A stretch of DNA of 64,000 nt from Azospirillum sp. TSA2s (GCF_004923315.1 NZ_CP039647.1:62001-126000), one strand, 5' to 3'; positions 56,138 through 64,000 are shown, counted from the stretch's first letter. Notes: generated from the letters alone by a model not told the origin. Program-made: numbers and translations.

Positions 56138-56440
56138 TTGCGGGTCTGAAGCCGACCGATCCACAGCGCTGAAAGTGGATAATCTCACGGCTTGGCAGGG
56201 GAGTGCTGTTCGCCCGCGTGTCCCCTTTATGGTATGGCCCGCCCGTCCCAGCGCAGTGGCGATGAGACCTCTGTGGCAGGCAGGTTGATCTTGTCCCAGT
56301 TCGGTGGATGAGGCGGGGGATCAGTGGACAATGCTGACTCTGCAGACATCGAGTATGATCGGAATTGTTGCGAATTCCGTGCTTTGCGCGTTATGGGACT
56401 CCAATCGTTCCTCATCTAGGAGGAGTGATCAGAATACGCT
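56138..56440. other. Intergenic region with a broken higA 5' copy
   Basis: No complete gene. A minus-strand frame from 56349 to 56227 starts MSAESALSTDPPPHP, nearly the same as the start of the HigA protein at 62232 (MSAESPLSNDPPPHP), then diverges. It carries copy A of the 48-bp direct repeat. Confidence 0.6.
56306..56353. repeat. 48-bp direct repeat, copy A
   Basis: 41 of 48 positions match copy B at 62189-62236, without gaps; starts GGATGAGG and ends GCAGACATCGAG. On the minus strand it codes for the first residues of a HigA-like protein. Confidence 0.8.
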
Positions 56441-58159
56441 CTAGCCTTTCAGTGGCATTTTGAACCTGAAGCAGGTGTCATTCGCGTCAGAGCGCACATC
56501 TATCCTGCCGTCATGGGCTTGGGCAATCTGAGACGCGATGTAGAGCCCCAGGCCCAGCCCCCGGCTCCCAGCCCTCGCCTCGCCCCGCTTGAAGGGCAGG
56601 AAGAGCTTGTCGATCTGCTCGGGCGGGATGGGCTGCCCCCCATTGGCCACGCCAATCGTCAGTTCGCCCTCTACGACGGCTCCCGTGATGCTGATCGCCA
56701 TACTGTCGGCGCCATGGGTGATGGCGTTCGACAGCAGGTTCGACACCATCTGGGCGAGGCGAAGATGGTCCGCGGCGATGGTCGCGGGAAGGTCGAAGTC
56801 CACCGTCATTTCGCGTCCCGGATGCGCGATCCGCATCTCGTCGACGACATGCTGCAGCGTCACCGCGAGATCGTCCTGCGTCACTTCCAGCGTGATCCCG
56901 CCGCCCATTCGTGCCCTCGCCAAATCCATGACGTTTTCGACAAGGCCGGTCATCCGTGAGATGCTCGCCTTCATCAGCTTGAGCACCAATGGGCTTCGGC
57001 TGGTCCATCCTTCCTTCAGGAGGCGGGTCGTCCCCGCGTCCAGCGCTGCGATGGGGTTGCGCAGGTCGTGACCCAGCACCGCAATGAACTGTTCGCGCAG
57101 TTCTGCAAGTTCCCGCTCCCGCTCAAGCGATGCATTCGTCGCTCTGAGCCGAGCTTCCGCGTCGAGATGATGGGCGATGAGTTCGGCAAACAGTTTGAAG
57201 GCTCCCAACACCTCCGGATTATTGACTTTAGCGGGATTTGGATCGATGGCGCAGAGCGTGCCCCAGAACTCGCCACCTGCCAGGATGATTGGTTCGGAGA
57301 TATAGCTCCTCAGCCCATAAATGCGCGGGGTATGGTGGTCACAATATTGGGCATCCTCCACGGCATCGTCGAAGACGATGGTCCGGCGATGGCTCCTGAT
57401 CTCATTGCAGAGCGTGCTCTCGATCGGCAGTTCGTCGCCCGGCTTCAGACCGAAACCCACCGGATCGAGCACTTGGCAGGCGACCCACCGAGTTTCTGTC
57501 ACGCGGGCAACGGCCGCGAAGCCCATGCCCGTCATGCGCAGCACAACGTCAAGGATGGTCGGTACGGCTGCAATGCCGGCGACTTTTCCAACAGCCGCGG
57601 AGAGTTCCTCAGCGGCAGCTTCCTGACCCAATCCAGGGGCAAGCGCCTGCCTCGCTTTCAGCGCCATGATCACCGCGGCGTTCTCCAAGGCCGTCGCGGC
57701 GGCGTCGGCAAGCGCCTCCAGTGTCTCGACTTCCCAGACATCCGGGGTGTAAGGCTGTGACCAGTAGGCCCCGATCGCCGCGACAGGATCATCGATACGG
57801 ACCGGCGCCATCGCGACCGCGCGCACGAAGGTTTGGCGGTAGATTTCGTGCGGGATCCGATCGTCCGTCGCGATATCAGGAATGACGGCGGTTTTGCGGT
57901 TGGTCATCGCCCATCCGCTGATGCATGCGGAGGCGGGGAACTTCTGCCCCTTCCAGAGCGGGCCAATCGCGTCCTCCTCCACATAGTGGCAGAGGCTACC
58001 GTCCTTCAGGACGATAGAGATGCCCTGGCAGCCGATCAGGGACCTCGCGCTGGAACGGATGGTCGCGATGACATCGTCCGTGCTCCGGGCCCGTGAAATC
58101 CGGGCAAGCGCCTTGGTGAGCGTGGTAAGCGGCGTAGAAGGTCTGGAACGCTGATCCAT
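56441..58159 (-). CDS. Sensor histidine kinase with two GAF domains
   Basis: 572 residues from ATG 58159 (MDQRSRPSTPL), preceded by GGAGGG 11 bases away. First GAF domain about 25-165 (ACISGWAMTNRKTAVIPDI), second about 195-335 (ELPIESTLCNEIRSHRRTIV, GEFWGTLCAIDP). HisKA has FIAVLGHDLRNPIAALD with phospho-His near 364; HATPase has MVSNLLSNAITHG and SRGLGLGLYIASQIAQAH. No output domain, so it needs a separate response regulator. It follows the hybrid kinase by about 150 bases on the same strand. Confidence 0.88.
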   Translation of the reverse strand: MDQRSRPSTPLTTLTKALARISRARSTDDVIATIRSSARSLIGCQGISIVLKDGSLCHYVEEDAIGPLWKGQKFPASACISGWAMTNRKTAVIPDIATDDRIPHEIYRQTFVRAVAMAPVRIDDPVAAIGAYWSQPYTPDVWEVETLEALADAAATALENAAVIMALKARQALAPGLGQEAAAEELSAAVGKVAGIAAVPTILDVVLRMTGMGFAAVARVTETRWVACQVLDPVGFGLKPGDELPIESTLCNEIRSHRRTIVFDDAVEDAQYCDHHTPRIYGLRSYISEPIILAGGEFWGTLCAIDPNPAKVNNPEVLGAFKLFAELIAHHLDAEARLRATNASLERERELAELREQFIAVLGHDLRNPIAALDAGTTRLLKEGWTSRSPLVLKLMKASISRMTGLVENVMDLARARMGGGITLEVTQDDLAVTLQHVVDEMRIAHPGREMTVDFDLPATIAADHLRLAQMVSNLLSNAITHGADSMAISITGAVVEGELTIGVANGGQPIPPEQIDKLFLPFKRGEARAGSRGLGLGLYIASQIAQAHDGRIDVRSDANDTCFRFKMPLKG

Positions 58160-58305
58160 GGATCGCGGTCCCTCCGGTGGTGAAGTGCATTTCAACACCT
58201 TCGCACCTTCGCATGAAACTCACGGTTCAGGTGCTTTTTTATGCGCGGCTTACGTTCATTGATGTCGTTCATTGCGCCAAGGAGCGGATCGTATGCTTCC
58301 CCCTT

Positions 58306-60396
58306 CTATGCACAATGAGGCTTTATTGTTTTGTTTAATAGCTTAGCGGTTGCCACAGCGAGCTGGTTCTGGGTGTAGGGCTTGGCGAGGCGCGGCATAT
58401 CGGCGACGATGCCTTCCGGTAGGTCGGCATAGCCCGTCGCCAGAAGCACCGGTAGGTTCGGAGCCATGGAACGGGCCGCCTGGGCAAGTTCAACGCCGGT
58501 CATGCCCGGCATCGCGTAATCCGTCAGCAAAAGATCAACCACCTGCCCGCTACGCAGAAGGTCGAGCGCGTCGGTTCCGGAGTTCGCTTCGAGGACCGTG
58601 TGTCCAAGATCGGCCAACATGTCCACGGTACTCATGGCGATCAGCGCATCGTCATCGACCACGAGGACCACGGCAGGGGATGCGGCGGTGATCGGAGCCT
58701 GCGGCAACTCGGCCGTTCGGACCGGCGACGTCGCCTTTGGTAACCACAGCTCCACAAGCGTGCCCTGGCCCGGCACACTCGACAGCCGGAACGCGCCGCC
58801 GGACTGCACTGCCAAGCCGTGAACCATCGACAAGCCGAGCCCGGTGCCTTTGCCGATGCCTTTGGTCGAGAAGAACGGCTCGATCGCCCGCGTGAGGGTC
58901 CGCGCATCCATGCCCGTGCCGGTGTCCCGCACGCAAAGACGCGGATGGACGCTTGGCGTCAGTCCGGAGGCCACGGAAACCGGCGCCTCATCCAGCGACA
59001 CGGTCAGCGTGCCACCGTCCGGCATGGCGTCACGGGAGTTGATGGCAAGGTTCAAGATCGCCAGTTCGAGCTGATTGGGATCGATCAGGGCCGGCGGCAA
59101 GGCCGCAGGTGCCTCGATCCGCACCATCACGCGCGGTCCCACTGAGCGCTCCAGCAAGGTTCGCATGCCCTCCAGCAGGCCCACGAGGTCAACTGCCTGT
59201 GGCTGCAAATCCTGACGGCGGGCGAAGGCCAGAAGCCGCTGGGTCAGCGTCGCCCCACGTTGTGCCCCCTGCATGGCCCCATCGAAAAGGCGGTCCGTCA
59301 CCGGATCGTCGGGAAGGCGTTTGCGCAGCAGTTCCAGGTTGCCAAGCATCGCCATCAGCAGATTGTTGAAGTCGTGCGCAACGCCGCCGGTCAACTGGCC
59401 GAGGGTTTCCAGTTTCTGCGTCTGGCGCAACTGCTCTTCGGCGCGTTCGCGGTCGCGCATTTCGGCGCGCAAGCGCTCCAGCGTCGCCTCCAATTCCCGG
59501 GTGCGCTCCTGCACCGTGGCCTCGAGCGTCGTCGTGAGACGCTGCAGGGCCTCCTGCGCGGCTTTCTGGGCACCGATGTCGACGATGACCGCGAGCGCTC
59601 CGACCACTTGGCCCATGCCATCGCGCACCGGCACACCGCTGACCCGGATCCAGGTCATCGACCCGTCGGGCAGCCAATACGTGAACTCGACGCCATGAAC
59701 CATTTCGCCGCGCAAAGCCCGCGCTCCGGGAAACCGATCCCGGGTCAAGCGGCGTCCATCTTCATCCTGGCCGATCCAGCCGTTGTCGTCGTACGGTTGC
59801 CGGGATGGGATCACGGCGTCCGGCACGAACCCTTCGAAGGCCGGATTGCACAGCATGATCCGGCCATCCCGGTCCATCAGCGAAACGCCGACCGGTAGGT
59901 GCTCGATCAGGGTCGCAAAGCGCGCCCGCTCGCTGGCCAAATCGGCCAGGAGGCGGTCGCGCTCGACCAGATGTGCCTGAGCCTCATATTGGCGCCGGCG
60001 TCCGCGCAAGCAGGTGCGCACCACGCTGACCAGCGTGGTCGGGTGGAAGGGCCGCTCGATGAAGGTGACGTTGCCGAGCAATTCGGTCAGGCGGGCCGCT
60101 TCCGGTGTGCGCTCTGCGCCGTCACCGCGCATGGTGAGCAGCACCACCGGGAGGTCCGACCAAGGCGGCTGCGCGCCAATCCAGGCGACGAGTCCCTGGA
60201 GATCGGCGGTGCGCACGGCCTCCTCGACCAGGATGAGCACCCCCACCCCGTCGTCCAGCGCACGGCACAATGCCATCAGGTCGGGACAGGATTGAGCGGC
60301 GATCCCAACCTCACCCAACAGAGCGGATGCGACGGCGGCATCCCGTCCGCGCGGCGCCAGGATCAGCGCACGCTCCATGGCCTCTACTCTGCTCAC
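58306..60396 (-). CDS. Hybrid sensor histidine kinase (pseudo-receiver, PAS, HisKA, HATPase, REC)
   Basis: 696 residues. An N-terminal receiver-like domain (10-130) lacks the phospho-Asp (VLILVEEAV where Asp is expected). PAS about 160-280, coiled coil 280-330, HisKA with TGGVAHDFNNLLMAM (His341), HATPase (INSRDAMPDGG, DTGTGM, GKGTGLGLSMV) and a C-terminal receiver with VVDDD and phospho-Asp626 in LLTDYAMPGM. Its start overlaps the kaiC stop by 4 bases, so it is translationally coupled to the KaiC ATPase and probably works with it. Confidence 0.9.
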   Translation of the reverse strand: MSRVEAMERALILAPRGRDAAVASALLGEVGIAAQSCPDLMALCRALDDGVGVLILVEEAVRTADLQGLVAWIGAQPPWSDLPVVLLTMRGDGAERTPEAARLTELLGNVTFIERPFHPTTLVSVVRTCLRGRRRQYEAQAHLVERDRLLADLASERARFATLIEHLPVGVSLMDRDGRIMLCNPAFEGFVPDAVIPSRQPYDDNGWIGQDEDGRRLTRDRFPGARALRGEMVHGVEFTYWLPDGSMTWIRVSGVPVRDGMGQVVGALAVIVDIGAQKAAQEALQRLTTTLEATVQERTRELEATLERLRAEMRDRERAEEQLRQTQKLETLGQLTGGVAHDFNNLLMAMLGNLELLRKRLPDDPVTDRLFDGAMQGAQRGATLTQRLLAFARRQDLQPQAVDLVGLLEGMRTLLERSVGPRVMVRIEAPAALPPALIDPNQLELAILNLAINSRDAMPDGGTLTVSLDEAPVSVASGLTPSVHPRLCVRDTGTGMDARTLTRAIEPFFSTKGIGKGTGLGLSMVHGLAVQSGGAFRLSSVPGQGTLVELWLPKATSPVRTAELPQAPITAASPAVVLVVDDDALIAMSTVDMLADLGHTVLEANSGTDALDLLRSGQVVDLLLTDYAMPGMTGVELAQAARSMAPNLPVLLATGYADLPEGIVADMPRLAKPYTQNQLAVATAKLLNKTIKPHCA

Positions 60397-61892
60397 ACCG
60401 GATCGTCCTGGAGCAACGGGCCGCCTTGGCCGCTGTAGACGGGCACGCCGCGCAACACGCCCTGGAACTCCTCCAGCGGCGGTCCGAGTATGATGCCCCG
60501 CTCGGTGACCCGGTATTCGCGGATCGTGTCTTCATGCGGTCCGGCCCGCTTCTTGATCACTGAAATCGCCCGGCGAACCCGGCCCAGCGCTTCGAAATAG
60601 CGTAGCAACACGACGGTATCGGCAAGGTAGGTGACATCGACCGGCGCCTGCATGTCGCCGATCAGGCCGTGCTGTGCGATGGTGAGGAAGGTCGTGACGC
60701 CTTGCCGGTTCAGGTAAAGCAGCAATTCATGCAGGTGCAGGACCAGAAGCTGCTCCTCCGGCATCGCCGCCTGATAGCCGTTGAGGCTGTCGATCACCAC
60801 TGTGCGGATCTGATGGTGGTCGATGCAGGCGCGCACCCGATGAGTGAACTCGCCGGGCGCCATCTCCGCCGCGTCCACCTGTTCGATCAGCAGGCTGCCG
60901 CGGTCGCGCAAGCCTTCGAGATCAAGGCCCATCGCCCTGGTCCGGGCGAACAGCAAACCGAGCTCTTCATCGAAGACGAACAGCGCAGCCCGCTCCCCCC
61001 GCTCGACGGCGGCAACGGTGAACTGAAGGGCGAACAGCGACTTTCCGGTGCCGGCGGGGCCTATGATCAGGGAACTCGATCCACGTTCCATCCCGCCACC
61101 GAGCAGTGTATCGAGTTCGTCGATACCGCTGGCCAAACGCTCTCCAGTGAATCCCTTGCGGTGCTCCGCGGCGATGAGCCGGGGAAACGCCCGGATGCCG
61201 CCGGTGGTGATGGCGAAGTCGTGAAAGCCCCCACGGAAGGCTTGGCCGCGGTACTTGAGCACGCGCAGCCGCCGCCGCTCCGCCCCGTAAGCCGGTGATA
61301 CCATCTCCAAGCGGATCACACCGTGCGCGATGCTGTGAACTGTCTTGTCCATAGTATCGGTGGTGAGGTCGTCGAGCAGTAGCACGGTGGCGCCATGCCG
61401 GGCGAAATAGTGCTTGAGGGCGAGGATCTGGCGACGGTATCGCAGGGAGTCCTGGGCCAGCAGGCGGATTTCCGACAGGCTGTCGAGAACGATCCGCATC
61501 GGTTTAACCCGCTCGATCGCTTCGAACAGGTGCCTGGTCGTCTCACCGAGTTCCAGGTCCGAAGAATAGAGCAAGCTTTGCTGGTGGGCCGCGTCGAGCA
61601 GGCTTTCCGGCGGAACCAGTTCGAAGACTGAAATCTCCTCGCCAAGTGTCCAATTATGTGTTGCCGCGGCGTCGCGTAGCTCCTCCTCGGTTTCCGACAG
61701 GGTGATGTAGAGACCCGTCTCTCCAGCGGCGGCACCCTCCAGAAGAAACTGCAGGGCCACCGTGGTCTTGCCGGTGCCTGGGCTGCCTTCGAGCAGGAAA
61801 ACCCGGTCACGGGTGAGCCCCCCGGCGAGGATGTCATCGAGCCCGGCAACGCCGGTTCGCGCCTTGTGCGGCAGTTCATCAGGTACGGCCAT
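60393..61892 (-). CDS. KaiC-like double-domain RecA ATPase
   Basis: 499 residues with two KaiC domains. CI: Walker A GSPGTGKT at 36-43, TLSETEEEL with the catalytic Glu pair near 69-70, and DSLSEIRLLAQ as Walker B region. CII: GPAGTGKS at 278-285, FVFDEELGLLFART, VVIDSLNGYQAAM. Length matches circadian KaiC, but no KaiA or KaiB is encoded nearby; in non-cyanobacterial operons such KaiC proteins partner with histidine kinases. Starts within the last 14 bases of the HigA-like gene. Confidence 0.9.
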   Translation of the reverse strand: MAVPDELPHKARTGVAGLDDILAGGLTRDRVFLLEGSPGTGKTTVALQFLLEGAAAGETGLYITLSETEEELRDAAATHNWTLGEEISVFELVPPESLLDAAHQQSLLYSSDLELGETTRHLFEAIERVKPMRIVLDSLSEIRLLAQDSLRYRRQILALKHYFARHGATVLLLDDLTTDTMDKTVHSIAHGVIRLEMVSPAYGAERRRLRVLKYRGQAFRGGFHDFAITTGGIRAFPRLIAAEHRKGFTGERLASGIDELDTLLGGGMERGSSSLIIGPAGTGKSLFALQFTVAAVERGERAALFVFDEELGLLFARTRAMGLDLEGLRDRGSLLIEQVDAAEMAPGEFTHRVRACIDHHQIRTVVIDSLNGYQAAMPEEQLLVLHLHELLLYLNRQGVTTFLTIAQHGLIGDMQAPVDVTYLADTVVLLRYFEALGRVRRAISVIKKRAGPHEDTIREYRVTERGIILGPPLEEFQGVLRGVPVYSGQGGPLLQDDPV

Positions 61893-62232
61893 GGCGGGTC
61901 AGGATGTCCGTTTTGAGGGTATCGGGCAGCGCATGCGCTGGGATGCGGTCCAGGGTATCGGCAAGGGCATGCTGGGCATGCCAGAGATCATGCGCCAGCT
62001 GAAGGTCGAGCCAGAAGTGGGCGGGCATGCCGCAGAGCCGGGCCAGTCGGGCCGCCATCTCTGGCGTAACTGCGGCCTTGCCAGCCAACACGCGATGGAG
62101 CGTCTGGCGGGCGATTGCCAACTCCTGAGCCGCCTGGGTCACCGTCAACCGAAGTTCGGGCAGAACCCGGTTGCGCAGCACAGCACCAGGATGAGGTGGA
62201 GGATCATTGGACAATGGGGATTCAGCAGACAT
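61879..62232 (-). CDS. higA: HigA-like antitoxin/XRE regulator
   Basis: 117 residues from ATG 62232 (MSAESPLSNDPPPHPGAVL). HTH: LRLTVTQAAQELAIARQTLHRVLAGKAAVTPEMAARLARL followed by GMPAHFWLDLQLAHDLWHA, the HigA signature. No HigB toxin reading frame lies upstream or downstream; instead its 3' end overlaps kaiC by 14 bases. Tn3 elements often carry toxin-antitoxin pairs next to res, where this gene sits. It may now act as the repressor of the kaiC-kinase operon. Confidence 0.85.
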   Translation of the reverse strand: MSAESPLSNDPPPHPGAVLRNRVLPELRLTVTQAAQELAIARQTLHRVLAGKAAVTPEMAARLARLCGMPAHFWLDLQLAHDLWHAQHALADTLDRIPAHALPDTLKTDILTRHGRT

Positions 62233-62236
62233 CGAG
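62189..62236. repeat. 48-bp direct repeat, copy B
   Basis: Matches copy A (56306-56353) at 41 of 48 positions. It spans the higA start codon and its first 15 codons. Confidence 0.8.
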
Positions 62237-62417
62237 CACGGCCAGAGGGAACTACCTTCCAGATGTAGCGCATCACGCGACAGAGGACAGCCTGTGCGAT
62301 CCGCATCTGCCTTTTGGGGGGGCGGCGAAGGCACGCCGTCAATCAGTGGACAGGACGTCTTTAGGGTTGCTATTCAGACTGTCCTTCATACCGCCGTTTG
62401 ATGGCCACGCCGGAAGC

Positions 62418-62482
62418 TGTCCGGAAACCCGCGTTGACTACGGCTTTCCGGACACATAGTTTGTCGGACGGGTTTCCGGACA
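62418..62482. promoter_or_regulatory. Candidate res site for the Tn3-family resolvase
   Basis: TGTCCGGAAACCCG at 62418-62431 and its perfect inverse CGGGTTTCCGGACA at 62469-62482 flank a third copy of TTTCCGGACA at 62445-62454. Repeated inverted subsites immediately upstream of the resolvase start are the layout of Tn3-type res sites; they could also be resolvase operators. The last subsite ends 10 bases before ATG 62493. Confidence 0.6.
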
Positions 62483-62492
62483 AACGGAGCGG

Positions 62493-63068
62493 ATGGTGGC
62501 GAACATCGGCTATGCCAGGGTCTCGACCGCCGATCAGGATCCGGCTCTGCAACTCGACGCTCTGGCCAAGGCGGACTGCGAGCGGGTATTCCAGGACCAA
62601 TCATCCGGAGCCAAGGCTGATCGACCGGGGCTGGCGGCGGCCATCGCGTTCGCCCGAAGTGGCGACATCCTGGTGGTCTGGAAGCTGGACCGTCTCGGCC
62701 GGTCGCTGCCGCACCTGATCGAGACCGTGAACATGCTGGAGGCCCGTGGCGTCGGCTTTCGGTCGCTGACCGAAGCGATTGACACGACCACGCCTGGCGG
62801 CCGGCTGGTGTTCCACATCTTCGGCGCTCTTGGCCAATTCGAGCGTGACCTCATCCGGGAACGGACCCGTGCCGGTTTGGTCGCTGCTGTCGCTCGTGGC
62901 CGGAAGGGCGGACGCGCGCCGGTGGTGACCGAGGACAAGCTCCGCCGGGCAAAGGCACTCCTCGCCCAAGGTTTCACGGTTCGTGAAGCCGCTGCGCGGA
63001 TCAAGGTCGGAAAGACCGCGCTCTATGCAGCTCTTGGCGTAAACGGAAGCGAGAACGCTGATCCATGA
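62493..63068 (+). CDS. tnpR: Serine resolvase (TnpR)
   Basis: 191 residues. GYARVSTADQDPALQLDAL with the catalytic Ser11, VVWKLDRLGRSLPHLIE with the conserved Arg residues, GRLVFHIFGALGQFERDLIRERT, then a C-terminal HTH (GFTVREAAARIKVGKTALYAAL). Resolves transposition cointegrates at res. Coded between the res-like repeats and the right terminal repeat. Intact. Confidence 0.92.
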   Translation: MVANIGYARVSTADQDPALQLDALAKADCERVFQDQSSGAKADRPGLAAAIAFARSGDILVVWKLDRLGRSLPHLIETVNMLEARGVGFRSLTEAIDTTTPGGRLVFHIFGALGQFERDLIRERTRAGLVAAVARGRKGGRAPVVTEDKLRRAKALLAQGFTVREAAARIKVGKTALYAALGVNGSENADP

Positions 63069-63083
63069 ACGGAGTTCTTTGTC

Positions 63084-63127
63084 CGTTCCGCCTTAGCGTT
63101 GTTTAGGTGACACTTATCGCGCTGCCC
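63084..63127. repeat. Right terminal inverted repeat of the Tn3-family element
   Basis: Inverse of 45387-45430 with two mismatches. Begins 15 bases after the resolvase stop. Outside it the istA reading frame of an IS21 element resumes. Confidence 0.88.
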
Positions 63128-63602
63128 TCGAGAACAGCCAGACGATCCGCTCCACCTCGGGCTCGTCGGTGAAGGTCGTCTTGAAGAAGGCGAAATCGAC
63201 CTGGGCCTGCTTGCCGGGCGGCGTCTCGAAGCGACGCTCGAAGGACGGTGACGGGGTAGGACGGATGGCGCGGACCACGGCTTTCAGGATGGTATAGCCG
63301 CCGCTGTAACCGCGCTCCTTGAGTTCCCGCAGCAGGCGGCGGGCGCTGAGATCAGGAAAGGCCTGTAGGCGTTCGCGCAGATAGGGCTCGAAAGGCGTGA
63401 GCAGCGTCGGCCGAGTTGGCCGAGGGGTGTAGGCCGGCGCCTCCAGTCTGCGGGCGATGTATTTGCGGATGGTCTTGCGATCCAGGCCGGTGCGGCGTGC
63501 GATCGCTGACACCGAAAGGCCCTCGCGGGCGAGATCGAGAATCATGACGAGTTCCCCAAGTCTGACCACCTGTGCCCTCCCTCCGCCTCGGAGGGTGATC
63601 AT
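63128..63602 (-). pseudogene. IS21 family istA, N-terminal part, cut by the transposon
   Basis: About 155 residues: VVRLGELVMILDLAREGLSV, SAIARRTGLDRKTIRKYIARR (HTH), then SFERRFETPPGKQAQVDFAF with the first catalytic Asp and EVERIVWLFS, where the gene is cut by the right repeat. The rest of istA is not found at the other end of the transposon. Confidence 0.85.
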
Positions 63603-63811
63603 GGGCGATGAGTGTCAATCGGCTTCCAAAAACCAGCCAGCATCGGCGTCCAATATCCAGCCACGCCTGAGGTTGCAGAACCCGTTGTCCAGGGTGTCCA
63701 CGGGAGGGTCCCGCGCGCGCCGCGAAGTGCTCTCATTGCTGACGCAGCGGCGCGCGTGGGAGGGACCTGTGGGCTCCCCTGGGCAACGAGCGGGTGGATG
63801 AGATGGGCTGC
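63603..63811. other. Spacer between istA and istB relics
   Basis: Contains CCAGCCA repeats (for example after 63636 and 63657) like the multiple end repeats of IS21 elements. No gene seen. Confidence 0.4.
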
Positions 63812-64000
63812 TCAGGAGCGGTTCTTGAACCGCCAGCTTTCGTTGCCGGTTTCGAGGATGTCGCAGTGATGCGTCAGCCGGTCGAGCAAGGCGGTCGTCA
63901 TCTTGGCATCGCCGCCGAAGACGGTCGGCCATTCGGCAAAGCTCAAGTTCGTGGTGATGAGCACTGAGGTCTGGGAGTAAAGCTTGCTGATCAGATGGAA
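63812..64000 (-). CDS. istB: IS21 family istB helper ATPase, C-terminal end (runs off the window)
   Basis: The last 62 residues are visible: [60 protein letters not shown], then TGA at 63812. This is the sensor-1 to C-terminal part of IstB. Because it lies upstream of istA in transcription order, the reverse of the IS21 order, the two relics belong to different IS21 copies. Confidence 0.85.
   Translation of the reverse strand, partial: FHLISKLYSQTSVLITTNLSFAEWPTVFGGDAKMTTALLDRLTHHCDILETGNESWRFKNRS

Larger units (their letters stand above)
45387..63127. mobile_element. Tn3-family transposon, 17.7 kb, with detoxification and KaiC/kinase cargo
   Basis: Defined by 44-bp terminal inverted repeats starting GGGCAGCGCGATAAGTGTCA (42/44 identical), a Tn3-type transposase gene just inside the left end, and a serine resolvase gene with candidate res site just inside the right end. 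Inner repeat ends read AACGCTAAGG, as in many Tn3 elements. Cargo: SnoaL-like, MarR, MFS, WrbA, LysR, two-GAF kinase, hybrid kinase, KaiC and HigA. The transposase is disrupted by a second element. Flanks differ (IS5 fragment left, IS21 fragment right) and no 5-bp target repeat is visible. Confidence 0.87.

Noticed and set aside
60393..61892. True circadian KaiABC clock
   Set aside because: No KaiA or KaiB gene in the window; KaiC-like proteins without them are common in non-cyanobacteria, so a clock cannot be claimed.

Overview
The window is high-GC alphaproteobacterial DNA. The closest general match I can suggest is Azospirillum or a related Rhodospirillales genome, judged from GC and codon character, the uronate, ExoD, KaiC and nitrile hydratase gene types, and an IS-rich accessory style. 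This is inference; there is no rRNA or other marker to fix the genus. The density of insertion sequences and broken genes points to an accessory replicon or genomic island.

Layout. (1) 0.1-6.4 kb: hexuronate use, with an ACS-type MFS transporter, a UxuB-like polyol/mannonate dehydrogenase, mannonate dehydratase UxuA, a convergent 3-hydroxyacyl-CoA/L-gulonate-type dehydrogenase and a DUF1348 protein. (2) 6.4-13.3 kb: a block of LysR regulators, each divergent from an efflux pump, a short-chain dehydrogenase or an NmrA-like reductase. (3) 13.4-17.1 kb: a decaying dipeptide ABC transporter pair (dppF, dppD) with frameshifts and a deletion, bordered by a TnpB remnant and a broken IS21 istA. (4) 17.5-18.8 kb: an intact RhlE-type DEAD-box helicase with terminator. 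(5) 19.9-33.6 kb: a stress/envelope island (ExoD, LOV-like HWE kinase, phasin-like protein, two YsnF/DUF2382 proteins, NhaA and several small membrane or exported proteins), bracketed by two relics of the same kind of IS5-family element, one of them cut by an ISL3 element. (6) 33.6-44.8 kb: a nitrile/cyanamide-type locus. It has a complete cobalt-type nitrile hydratase operon (CobW GTPase, beta, alpha, P14K-like chaperone, CbiM-like cobalt permease), two GlxA-type regulators, two HD-domain cyanamide-hydratase-like proteins, an AhpD-like protein, a cupin and a MocR-type regulator.

(7) 45387-63127 is the most notable region: a 17.7-kb Tn3-family transposon with 44-bp terminal inverted repeats (42/44 identical), a resolvase gene and a candidate res site at the right end, and a transposase gene at the left end. 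The transposase is cut in its catalytic core by a 3.4-kb insertion that carries two overlapping tyrosine recombinase genes of Tn554 TnpA/TnpB type. Removing 46147-49560 restores the transposase frame exactly. The cargo is a detoxification set (SnoaL-like protein behind a large nested palindrome, MarR, MFS, WrbA, LysR) and a signalling set (HigA-like antitoxin, double-domain KaiC ATPase and hybrid histidine kinase in one overlapping operon, followed by a two-GAF histidine kinase). A 48-bp direct repeat brackets the signalling set. (8) 63.1-64 kb: IS21-family istA and istB fragments flank the right end of the transposon, whereas an IS5-family fragment flanks the left end, so the two flanks do not come from one target site.

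Starts were chosen from Shine-Dalgarno spacing and family N-termini. All family calls are from reading motifs, not from searches.
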